Shown here: positions 53,588 through 64,000 of the stretch, piece by piece
How the letters are laid out: every line of letters begins with the position of its first letter
Numbering within the stretch: position 1 is the first letter of the stretch
Origin: Prunus persica
Lineage: Eukaryota > Streptophyta > Magnoliopsida > Rosales > Rosaceae
Direction: 5' to 3'
Assembly (NCBI RefSeq): GCF_000346465.2
Contig: NC_034014.1
Location: 803,802 to 867,801, forward strand
Length of the DNA: 64,000 nt
Program-made: the position numbers and the translations under genes
Notes under the pieces: generated by a model
Database searches by the model: none
What the model saw: the letters and a program-made list of their open reading frames with translations, nothing else
What the model was told of the DNA's origin: nothing

Positions 53588-54003
53588 GAGCACTTCTAGC
53601 CATTTTCCATGGCAAAGGGCAAAGGCAAGGCAAGGGTTGTTACTATTCATGTGAATAGTGGCAGCCATTGCAAAAGGTTGTGGTGTTTCCACCCATTGCC
53701 ATGACAATCACTATTCACATCAGATATTATGAGAGGAATTTGTATAGAGTTTTGGTGTGGGAAGTGAAGAATATGACTAAGTATTTATTTTAAAAAAATT
53801 CTGAAAATTCTAGTATTTTTTTAGATTTTTTTTTTGTCGTTGACGTCAGCAAACCCAGGCTAGAGGTCAGGCTGGTTTGGCCTACGAGCTAGCCCAGTCT
53901 CGTGGGAACCACGGCTTGCCAGGGCAAACTTGGCCCGCTGGAAACTATTGCCTGGGCTCGGGCCCTGTCTTGCCAGGGCTAGGGGCTATGGTTGGACTTG
54001 CTC
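53588..54003. mobile_element. Tourist/Harbinger-like MITE, TSD TTA
   Basis: 416 bp with ends GAGCACTTCTAGCC and, in reverse complement, GAGCAAGTCCAACC, flanked by TTA (53585-53587 and 54004-54006). It interrupts a sequence that is continuous at 48740-48870. It contains ACTATTCATGTGAATAGTGG, itself palindromic, and GC-rich sequence near the right end. No coding capacity. Confidence 0.75.
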
Positions 54004-54239
54004 TTATAATTCTTTACTTATTGAATTTGCCAACTAGACAAAAAGCTCTCTTAGTAAGTATTTTCTAACCCTCCTTGACAAAATTCCATGCTTCATCATG
54101 CCAGGTTTGAGCAATATTAGAAGCAAGAGTATGAAATTTCTCCTACATGGCAAGTTCATATCCATGAGTTATTATTGCATTCCCAATTGTGCATTCGGCA
54201 AAAATGGAAATATAATTTCTTACCTATGAGTTAGTATGC

Positions 54240-55100
54240 CATCGGGCGGGGCCAGGCCTAAACGGGCCCTACTTCATTTTAAAAAAATCATAAACTTAAT
54301 CATAAGGGCATTTTAGTCCGAATTTGAGATTAAACTCACTTAATTCCAATATTTTCACATCAAACCAAATTCATAAAACACCCAATAAAGTCACATAAAT
54401 TATAAGATTTTCCACAAAAATAATAAATTCAAGTATTATTTTTGAGGTTATTACATAATTAGATTGTAATACATTTTAAGAAATAATTTTAAAAAATAAT
54501 AAGTATCAAAAAAATATTTTTTTAAAAGATGGTATGAATAAATATGCAAATATTTGGTGATGTGTTCAAGAAAAGCATGATTATATTTGGTGGTACAATT
54601 ATATTTCGTGATATAATTATATTTGGTGATGTGATATGTTGTTCATCTTATTTATATATATATATATATAATTGTTCAATTAATAATTGACACAAATTAA
54701 TGTGCTAATCATCCAATTATAAACTAGGAATGAGTAAAGAAAAGTACATGAAATGAAACAAATTATATATGTGATCTAAATGATATAATCCTATACCTAT
54801 ACTCTTCTTTATACATAATTATATATGTATGCGGGCCTAACGGGCCGGGCTTTTGTGGGCGGGCCAGGCCAGGCTTTTTTGGGCTTAATTGGGCCGGGTA
54901 GAACTTTAGACACCCAAGTTCAAGCCTAGCTCGGCCCAAGGCGGGCCGGGCCATCTCAAAGTCCATAACGGGCCGAGCCGAACTTTTTTCGATGGGCCGT
55001 GCGGGCTGATTGGGCCGGGCCATCTCAAAGTCCATAATGGGCCGAGCCGGACTTTTTTCGATGGGTCGGGTGGGCCTCTATCGGCCCATGAGCCCACGGG
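54240..55100. repeat. GC-rich GGGCC repeat region, probable DNA-transposon remnant
   Basis: Both borders (54240-54275 and 54835-55100) are full of CGGGCC/GGCCC words, and the middle is AT-rich. A 69-bp unit with CCATCTCAAAGTCCATAA and GAACTTTTTTCGATGGG is doubled (from 54943 and 55012). GC-rich inverted ends around an AT-rich centre resemble hAT-type remnants, but no duplication was identified. Confidence 0.4.
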
Positions 55101-56354
55101 CCAAATGATGAGGCCTAACTATGGGGGGAGGGAAGAGGGCTCAAATTACATCATGGGGATTCGATCTGGTGCCATATGGTTTGGGGAGGTGGGGGTGAGG
55201 GGGGAAGGGGAAGTCCCCTTACGGGGTGGAACCCATTTTGGCAGCCTTAAGGATATATTCTTTAGACACCCATGTTCTGAATTCTAGTCCAAACAACGTT
55301 TTCCATTCTTGATTTTCTTTAAAAAGAAACCCTACCCCTCTATTCTCACAAGTATAAAGCCCAACACGAACACTCACTAACAACAATATAGCATTGAAAA
55401 TTAACTAGTTAACAGCATCAAGGGGAGCATTCAAAATATATGGAGACCTCTAAAGGCTTAGTGATCGCAAACTCTTTATCAATTAGTTATTCAAGAACTT
55501 TTGTAAGTTTACCATTGATTGAGAGCTCTCCCACTGTGTATATATATAACATACATTAAAAAGCCTGCAAAATTAAACAAAACTAAGATGTGACTGCGAG
55601 TAAGTCATAAAAAAGTTTGCAAAAGTTATATATAAAAAAATAATAATAATAATAAAAAACCCCAATTGCCAGGCTAGCTCTATAACAACACTCTTCAAAG
55701 CAAACATATAGCATGCCCATAAAATAGCGACGGAATTTAAATTTAGAGGTCAAATTATGAATGATATTTGAAGATCAAAACTATAGTTGAATGAGGTGGG
55801 ATTTGTGTCATAGTGAGTAATGGTGGAGCCAAGAATCCTATGAAGGAAGCTAACCTAATAGCTAGGGTCAGAGACTCAACTAATTGCTAATTCGATTGGA
55901 AGCCACAAGAAAACTTAAGAATGTATTTTCATGTGCTGTTGTGGTAGAAAAACGACAAGTTTTAGAGCCAAGAAGGTTAATGGAAAGATAAAATCAAGTA
56001 AAAAACACAAAAATCAGGTAAATTCAAATTATGATGAGGAGATGAGGATGGTTAATTCTGTAATATAGAGATCAAATATGATGAGAAGCTGAGAACGGTC
56101 AGTTGACGATCGCCAGCAGCATGCCATGAATTCCTCAAATCTTGGACCAAAAAATAAAAATATAACTCCTCAAATCAAACAAGAAGGGGAAAGGAAGGAA
56201 GGAGGAGAAAGTCTTACTAAACCTCTTGATTGATATATCAACAAGTTTCTTCTTGTTGTATGCATCATATATGTCATGTATATCGTGCACGCATTCAATA
56301 CTTTGTCATTTGTGCCACGCGAATTGCATTGAGCACATGAAATTTTTCGCAATA
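55101..56354. other. Intergenic, no gene seen
   Basis: 55245-55320 repeats a motif found at 47070-47130. Otherwise AT-rich. Confidence 0.5.
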
Positions 56355-56495
56355 TTTTTTTTTTTAGGACCTTTTCTATTGAAAGGGGTGATAGCATATT
56401 AAACTCACGCACACAACACGGATGCTAGAACTCGAACCCATGACCTTGCTTGAGAGAGTAAATACTCCAAACCATTACACTAGTGAGTCCTTTGC
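56355..56495 (-). mobile_element. tRNA-derived SINE
   Basis: On the minus strand: TAATGGTTTGGAGTATTTAC (A-box-like region), then CATGGGTTCGAGTTCTAGC (B-box GGTTCGAGTTC), then a body with AATATGCTATCACCCC, and an A-rich tail of 11 A. A pol III promoter plus tail is the SINE pattern. It is too diverged to be a tRNA gene, with no clover-leaf seen. Flanking duplication not found. Confidence 0.6.
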
Positions 56496-57102
56496 TCCAT
56501 ACTTCTTTTTAAGGTCGAAGCAATTTTCAATAATTCAATAACTGTCAATCATTTGAATTATTGAGAATGTAATATTCTAAATTACTCTAATATATGAAAA
56601 AAGGGATTAAATTCGGGTGTTAAGGATACAACTTTAACTGAGTGTAAAATAGGTAGCATATTCGCTCTAACAAACTTGACTAAGCTCATATATGCAAATA
56701 TCTTCCAACTTTTAAGTAGAGAAGTTAGGATTAAATAGCTTCATTGGCAAAGGGAAATTAAGGTTTAATCTGCCAATAATTTACTTTTTTCCTTCTTTTT
56801 CTAGACATTTGGTGAGTTCACCAATTTGACGATTGTCCATTTTGTCCTACCACACGGTCCACGCCAAAAACGAAACCCTCCTTTCTCATTTGGTTTTCTC
56901 TGTTTTCCCGCATCATCATACAGTTGGACTCGGCGCCTCTGCCTCTCTCTCTCTCTTGCCCTCTCTACCAAACCCTAACCCCCAAATGTCAACCTCTGCA
57001 ATCAAACCGTAATTATCTCCAATCGAACCTCAACCCGACCCAATTCACCTCCGATTTCCTCTAATTCCACTCTTCCCCGACCGATTTATTCAAATTTCAG
57101 CC
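56496..57102. other. Upstream region and leader of the HD16-like kinase gene
   Basis: A CT-rich leader (CTCTCTCTCTCTTGCCCTC near 56943-56962) and the common plant word AAACCCTAA (56969) lie 100-250 bp before the start codon. Confidence 0.55.
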
Positions 57103-57235
57103 ATGCCCAAGACTCTCAAAGCTTCGCGGGATTAATATAATGATCGAATCGTTGAAGCACCGTACGAATTCATTTTATGGGTTTGAGCAATGCCGGAGCT
57201 TCGCAGAGGAGTCCGCCGAGGCCGCGCTAGGGTAG
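57103..57235 (+). promoter_or_regulatory. Three upstream ORFs before the kinase start
   Basis: ATGs at 57103 (11 codons, stop at 57135), 57140 (stop at 57235) and 57177 (stop at 57230) precede the main ATG at 57190. The last two overlap it out of frame. If the leader includes them they would lower translation of the kinase. Confidence 0.5.
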
Positions 57236-60200
57236 CTCACAAGCCGTCGGACCTACCGCCGCCCTCGCGGAGGACCCGTGCCACGGTCGCCCGAGAAGCC
57301 GCTGAGGCCGTGGTGAGGCCGAGGACAAGGTTGGCAGTGAGAAAATTGAAAGAAGAGGAGAAGCAGGAGCAGGAGCCGGAGCCGGAGCCGGAGCAGGAAG
57401 ACCGTGTGATTGTGATATCGGAGAAGGACTCCGATTCCGAGGGCAAAAAGGGAAAAGAAATAGTCGAAGAAGATAAAAAAGCTGTGATGGCTGACGATAG
57501 TGGTGGCTTGAGTGCTAATAAGGCTGCTGGGCAAGAAGAAGAGGGCAGTACTGCTCCTTTTCCCGAAAAGGTACGGGTAGTTTCTCACTATTTTGATGCT
57601 TTTGGTGGCGTTATATTGCGTATTGTTATTTTATTTCAGCTGGGAACTTGGGGTGGTGTTGCTGCTGATGAAATGTGTTTACTTTTTTTCACTGTTCTTT
57701 AATTGTTCAGGTAGTAGGCTATATTTAATTATGTTGGAAGTATTTCTTGTGTTTCCATGTAAGAATGATATCCTAATCAGTAAGTTTCCTTTAAGGGATC
57801 CAGTAAAGTGGTCATTTTTTATTTTATAGATGTTTTCTATGTTGGGTGCATGCATTTCTGTGTTTATATATTCCCAATTTTTATCTTGTTCTTCAACTAA
57901 GCGGGTCACTTTAACTGAAAGAATGCACTGGAGTGGATTAACTTAACGATGGCAGTCTTTAAATGAATGCTTTGGGTTGGTGTAACTTAAATGATGAATT
58001 TTGTTGTAACAATTTTAAATTTCATAATAAAAAGAAAGAGATTCTGTTTCAACTTTGGTATGTTTATTTTAATGGTGATATATGTTCTGGAAAATTTCCA
58101 ATTCTAAGGTTCAAGTAGGAGGGTCGCCACTCTATAAGGTAGAGAGGAAGCTGGGCAAAGGTGGCTTTGGCCAGGTGTTTGTTGGTCGTCGTGTTACTGG
58201 TGGAGTTGATCGTACAAGCGGTCCTGGTGCTATTGAGGTAAGTTCATATTTTCTCATGTTGAAAGAAGGCTGTACTATTCAGAAATTATCTTGTTTTCTT
58301 TATCAGTAATTGTCCTTATGAATTTCTTTGCGATTTATGTATTTATCAGGTAGCACTTAAATTTGAGCACAGAAACAGCAAAGGCTGTACTTATGGTCCT
58401 CCATATGAGTGGCAAGTTTACAAGTGAGTCTTTTTCTTTCTATTAGATTTTTAGTTTTTCAATTGTTTTCTTCCCTGGGTGATTGCTTAGGTTCATTTGT
58501 CAGTATCTATACATGCACACTTGCTAATTCGTTTATAAATCGGTCATTTTTTGTTTTTGAACAGTACTCTTGGTGGTAGTCATGGAGTGCCTAAAGTGCA
58601 CTATAAAGGAAAGCAAGGAGACTATTATGTCATGGTATGAACTGTCCTATCTCTTGTATCAGTAACGGGTTGAAATTTCTTGTTTCCTTGTGCCAAATAC
58701 ATTTGTTATTTCCATATATGCAGGTTATGGACATGCTAGGGCCTAGTTTATGGGATGTATGGAATACTTCAGGGCAAGCGTGAGTATTTAAGATTATTTT
58801 GCTTTTCATCCAAACATTATCCGTTTGTTTTGCTGTTATCTCGAGATCCGAAACCTGGATATGCCATTTAGCATTCAGCTGAAAAATTCCAGTTTTAAAT
58901 GTGTTGCTGCTTATTCTGAGGGGTCTGAATAGAGGCACAGCCGAAGCAACCTATTTTCAGTCACGATTTTAAGGATTAAATCTTCTAAACTCATACTTAA
59001 GATGCTAGAGAGCACTGAAATAAAGTTTGAGTTATTGGATAGTTGTGGCTTTGGATTCAGTCTGTGGGTATCTGTTCACAACTGTTTTTGAAGTGGAAGA
59101 GCACGCATATGTTCTTCTATTCTTGGACTTCAATTTTCTGAAAGATTTTTACTAATCCAATGAACACAGGATGTCTGCAGAAATGGTAGCTTGTATAGCT
59201 GTCGAGTCTTTATCAATTCTAGAGAAGATGCACTCAAGAGGGTATGTCAACGCAGCCTCAGATAATTTTATTCACTTTTTGGTGTTGGTTGTCCCAATCT
59301 TGTGGATATTATATGAATACTAAAATTTCTTCAATCCTATTGCCTTTTGTTTCTTTCAAAAATAATTTTTTATTATCTTTCTAACTTATTTCAAATCATG
59401 ACTTGTTGACATTAGCTATGTGCATGGAGATGTAAAGCCAGAAAACTTTTTACTTGGTCAGCCATCTACGGCTCAAGAGAAGAAATTGTTTCTTGTTGAC
59501 CTTGGACTAGGTAAGTTAATTTATTTTCATCTGTAGGGCTTCTCTCCAGTTATTTCATTTACTTTCATTTCTTATGTCTTCTTCATTACCTGATTGTGCA
59601 GCGACAAAGTGGAAAGACACTAATGGGGGTCATGTTGATTATGATCAACGTCCTGATATGTTTAGGTGAAGTAATATCTGCATTTTTTGGGGTATGGTAT
59701 TCAGTCTAATTCTTCTATATTTAGCCCTAAAATCTTTTCTGTTTCACCTCCAGAGGAACTGTTCGATATGCTAGTGTTCATGCTCACTTGGGAAGAACTG
59801 CTAGTAGAAGAGATGATCTTGAATCTCTTGCTTATACACTCATTTTTCTCCACCGAGGAAGGTTACCATGGCAGGGCTATCAGGTACATAAGAGGGATTA
59901 ATTTTAGAGTCTGATTTACTCTCCTTTATTGGGATTTATTATGAAATTGATCTGCACTGTACTTGGTCCTGTTTCAGGGTGATAACAAATCTTTCCTAGT
60001 TTGCAAAAAAAAGATGGCAACATCTCCTGAAATGCTGTGCTGCTTCTGCCCCCCACCTCTTAGGCAATTTCTTGAGGTTGTGGTGAACATGAAATTTGAT
60101 GAAGAGCCTAACTATTCGAAGCTAATATCATTGTTTGAGAGTTTGATAGGATCAAATCCTGCTGTAAGGCCAATCAAAATTGATGGCGCTCAGAAGGTAT

Positions 60201-62835
60201 TTTAGTGATATTGTAATATATAAAGCTTTCTTTTGTATGTTCATTGGGCTTATAAATTAATTTATTGCAAACTGTTTTAGATTATTAGCCAGGTTGGCCA
60301 GAAACGGGGTAGATTGAATATTGAGGAAGATGATGATGGCCAGCCAAGGAAGAAAGTTAGGCTAGGAGTACCTGCCACACAATGGATTTCAGTTTACAAT
60401 GCTCGGATGCCGATGAAACAGAGGTAGAAATTCATTTTGCAACATTGTACTTTTTTTTCCATCAATATATAGTGCAGTTTCATTCTTTCCTTGCATATCA
60501 AAGGGAAAAGTGATTTGAATAAGAATCCCTGACTGTAATTTCCTAATGGCTTGATCATCTTTTATTACTAGGTATCATTACAATGTCGCTGATGCAAGGT
60601 TGGCACAACATGTGGAGAGAGGGATTCAAGACGGTCTGCTTATAAGTTGTGTGTCATCTTGTTCTAATCTCTGGGCACTTATTATGGATGCCGGAACCGG
60701 TTTTACAAACCAAGTTTATGAGCTTTCACCATTCTTCTTGCACAAGGTGGATCCCTGTGCTTGTCTATATTCATATAAGATGTTTACTTCTCAAAAAATT
60801 GATAGACTGTTTGTTCTGAATGCACAGGAATGGATAATGGAACAATGGGAGAAGAACTATTACATTAGTTCTATTGCTGGCGCTAATAATGGAAGTTCCC
60901 TTGTGGTGATGTCAAAAGGTACACTGCTGTAGTGATTAGTTGTGGCATTAATATACTAACTTTAATGGTGTTAATGAATAAAGTTGCATGACCTATGCGG
61001 ACCTTTTTTTTGTCATGCGAGATTGCATTTTCATATCAGTAAGGTATGCTTTAGCAATATGCTCCAAAGTTTCATGCCATATATGATGCTGAGGAAAAAA
61101 ATTGGCTTGGAAAGAATGAATGAATCTATTCTTTGTAATGTGTTCTTTTAATGCTATGTTGGTGTAACTTTAATCTGGCCATGCAGTAATCTTTCTTTTC
61201 TTTTTCTGGATTGCTGTATGGTGTTTGGGTTGGTTCTTCTTAGTTGTTGAGGTCTAGGTTCGCTCTTCCTAAAGTTCCCAGAAAGATCCACTGGCTGTGG
61301 GACATACATGCTGTGGTTATTATCAAGATAACCACGATTCTTTTTGCTTACCTCTTAGGGTTCTCCACATTGGTGACTGATGTGTTTGTGTTGGACATTA
61401 ATGTTTTGAGTCTTTTGACCAAAGGTTGTTGTTTGTTATATATTGATAAGGATTGCATAGGTTTTTTTTATGAAGTGGATCTTGTCATTTTGTAAACAGA
61501 GTAAGATACAGTGGACTTTTGTACCCAAAAAAAGGGAAAAAAGATTTGGATATTACTAGACAGAATGTGTGTGCAAATCCACATCAGTTCAGTTCGTTTA
61601 CAATCAGTAGATTATGAACTGTGGCCGTAATTCTGCAGGAACTCAGTATACGCAACAGTCATACAAAGTAAGTGATTCTTTCCCCTTCAAGTGGATAAAT
61701 AAGAAGTGGAGAGAAGGATTTCATGTGACCTCAATGGCAACTGCTGGGAGCCGGTGGGGTGTTGTTATGTCTCGCAATGCTGGCTTCAGTGATCAGGTAA
61801 GCTGTGCCTATCTTATTATTCTCTTCAGGAATGTTAGTGTGTTAATTTGATATTTCCATGCTAGCAGGTTGCAGAGAAATAGCTGCCTTCTCTTCATCGG
61901 CAGTTCAATTTCTCATATGATCATGCTCTTTCTCAACTTTATTCTCATTGCATGATAATATGATATTGTGGATTTTACAAATCACTATAGGCCCCTTCGC
62001 AATGTGTTTCTACTTTTGTGTGAAACCACTGCTCTTTCTCCGAGGGGCACAAATAACTTTTGTTGTTGTCTTGAAACTCTTTTCAAAAGCTTCATTTAAA
62101 ACTTGAGTCAGTAGTATTTGAATCTACGTTGGACGGGGAATAAGAAGAGGGAAAATTGAATCTTTTCAAGGTGTCAACTGATCTAGTGAGGGCCATTTTA
62201 ATAAAACTGATATTTTAGGATATGACTAAAGGCAAGCTAACCAGACATATTTACTGTTATTCCGGGTTGAATTTGACTAGAAATAGTGACAAATGGGTTG
62301 TGTTAGGCCATTTTATGGTGCATCCAACCAGATATTATGGCAACGAGATCTGCCAACTTTTTATATATTTAAAACGTGATCAGTAGCATTTCATGATAGC
62401 CAAGGCATGTTGATTTTGCAGTCATTTTATGGTCCACCCTCTCATTTTCCATTGGCTTTTCACAGGTTGTGGAGCTGGATTTTCTCTATCCAAGTGAAGG
62501 CATCCACAGACGTTGGGATAATGGTTTCCGGATAACGTCAACAGCTGCAACTTGGGATCAAGCAGCCCTCATCTTGAGTGTCCCCAAGCGCAAACCTGGT
62601 GATGAAACCCAGGAGACTTTGCGTACATCTCAATTTCCTAGCACACATGTGAAGGTATGAAGTTTTTCTTTAAAGTGAATGACCTTGACACTCTTTTAAC
62701 CTTTTTTTTTTGGAAGACACAATAATATAAGACTATTGATATCCTCACTCTAAATTCTGGTATACTTTTGCACAGGAAAAATGGGCAAAGAATCTGTATC
62801 TTGCTTGTTTGTGCTATGGGCGAACCGTATCTTGA
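57190..62835 (+). CDS. Casein-kinase-I-like protein kinase, HD16/MUT9-like
   Basis: Sixteen exons, all GT-AG and in phase, 701 aa: 57190-57570, 58109-58237, 58350-58423, 58565-58634, 58724-58779, 59170-59241, 59416-59510, 59602-59665, 59754-59883, 59978-60196, 60281-60423, 60572-60746, 60828-60918, 61639-61796, 62466-62654, 62776-62835. A basic, charged N-terminus with an EPEPEPE run precedes the kinase domain (about 128-430). This has glycine loop GKGGFGQVF, Lys in VALKFE, catalytic [12 protein letters not shown] in place of DFG, and [13 protein letters not shown]. The long C-terminus ([20 protein letters not shown] ... [15 protein letters not shown]) is the plant-specific part of the HD16/EL1 and MUT9-like (MLK/PPK) kinases. 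These phosphorylate histone H3 Thr3, cryptochromes and flowering regulators; nuclear. The start fits family N-termini. Which of the several MLK paralogues this is cannot be decided here. Confidence 0.9.
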
Positions 62836-64000
62836 TTCCTGTGTTATCGGCAGGAATTTGTAAGTCGATATTTTTAGATTTGGTTATTTTGTTTTTCTCC
62901 CTCTCTGGGTTGATAATGATTTGTAAGAAAATATGTTGAACGAGAGGAGTTAGCTGCAGCAGCACAGATTATGTTGTACGATAAATGTTTTATGAGCCGT
63001 ATAGTTGGCTTTTATTTTGAGATCCCGCCAGTAATTTAAAGTTAAATTATGCAGTGCTCTGTTCCTCATTTGTTTTCTCTCACGTTTGCACAATGCAAAA
63101 ATGCCCATTGCTAATGCCCCTCTTATCATCGTCATCCGATTCCTTCCCTTGAAGTTTTAATTAGATTTGTTTAGAAATTGGACAAGTTTTCGAGTCCATG
63201 ATATGAAAATGTAACAAAAATCAGAATAAAAAAGTGCTTGAGCGAATTTTTTTTGGTCGAATCATTTGACTCGAATGTACTTAGCGATAAAGTGAATCAA
63301 AGCCAATCCATTTTGATTTGCTAATCACTGTTTTGATTGCCTCAAACTAGTACTGTAACTGAATCTAACCAATCCCGTTTTGTGACCTGCTTGCTAATGG
63401 TAACTTCTCATCGTAAAAGATTATATATTGTCTTGCATATATCGAAGGAGGGAAAGTGTATACCGTTAAAATAGTTGGGAAAACTTTTATTGTTGAAGAT
63501 GAAGAAATTGAGGGCGAGATTAAGTTAAATTCGAATGAGTTAGGGATTTTAATTTTTTATATTAAATAATCAGTATCATCGTGTGGCATGAAACATGATA
63601 GTAAATGGTAACAACTAATGAAAATGACAAGTATAAAAAAATTTAAAAACATGTAATTTAGTTCGAATTAAGCGATTTTCAAACTGGCCAAAGCAGAGCT
63701 AAACCATCGATGACGGTATGTACCGTATATATTTGATATAACCAACCCCTATACATTTGATATAAAAATTATAATTTAGAATTTGTAAGCGCATCTTTCA
63801 TTTTATAAATTTTTATGGTGCATATTTTATAGTAAACAATCTTGTTAAACCTTAAAGATAAAGAGAAATAATATCTAGGGAGGCACCAAAATAGAAATAA
63901 TATGTGAGTTCCTTTTTTTATTTTTTGGGTTGGAAAAAATAACATGTGAGTTCGTATGTGTAGAGCAAAGAAGATGATAAATAAGAGTGCCCCGCTAAGA
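62836..64000. other. Downstream of the kinase gene, no further gene seen
   Basis: 3' UTR of the kinase up to perhaps 63060, then AT-rich sequence without supported frames or recognised repeats. Confidence 0.55.

Noticed and set aside
56400..56480. tRNA gene on the minus strand
   Set aside because: A B-box is present but no acceptor stem or anticodon arm could be paired; the A-rich tail fits a SINE.
57253..57588. Minus-strand frames over the kinase first exon
   Set aside because: They are antisense shadows of a GC-rich, Glu/Arg-coding exon with a clear splice donor on the plus strand.

Overview
The window is nuclear DNA from a dicot plant. Genes are rich in introns with GT-AG borders, spacers are AT-rich, and plant transposon classes are dense (Copia LTR elements, hAT, Mutator-like, Harbinger-like, Helitron, SINE). 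The gene set (a chromomethylase, a HD16/MUT9-like casein kinase, CDC48C-type AAA ATPases) and the repeat style suggest a woody Rosaceae species, but the species is an inference. No organelle or bacterial signal was seen.

Layout. 1-2628: end of a minus-strand Copia element with a long open pol frame and no gag. 2687-4701: complete non-autonomous LTR element (TSD GAAAG) about 30 bp upstream of the TATA box of CDC48C copy A. 4887-11616: CDC48C copy A, split between its two AAA domains by a 3.4-kb hAT transposon (6228-9672, TSD ATCACTAT). 12468-12900: USB1 pseudogene fragment. 12927-13297: unusual array of about nine short palindromes. 13351-15454: CDC48C copy B, a pseudogene lacking D1, followed by a B3-domain fragment and scrambled copies of the gene's 3' region. 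16937-17885: nested MITE and Helitron-like remnants. 17917-20861: Copia-derived non-autonomous element with near-identical LTRs (TSD TATAA), inserted just after the stop codon of a four-TM gene (20871-21431). 21987-27937: Harbinger-like MITE split by a MULE with about 250-bp TIRs and a FAR1-type transposase. 28672-29190: tandem array. 29690-30100: TAZ-domain fragment. 30889-35153: CDC48C copy C, a pseudogene broken by a 2.6-kb LTR-like insertion (TSD TGGAC). 35437-35768: small two-exon gene. 36331-43412: complete 21-exon chromomethylase (CMT3 type). 44560-49960: two more four-TM genes and a broken copy. 48326-55080: small transposons and fragments. 57190-62835: complete 16-exon casein-kinase-I-like gene of the HD16/MUT9-like group.

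Four loci look like working genes beyond the four-TM family: the chromomethylase, the HD16-like kinase, the 73-aa gene, and possibly the D2 half of CDC48C-A. The chromomethylase acts in non-CG methylation, which normally silences the kinds of elements that crowd this window. The CDC48C locus has been copied three times; all three copies are damaged by different events, and all keep mainly the second ATPase domain. All exon models were built by reading splice junctions and phase, without a database search or RNA data.
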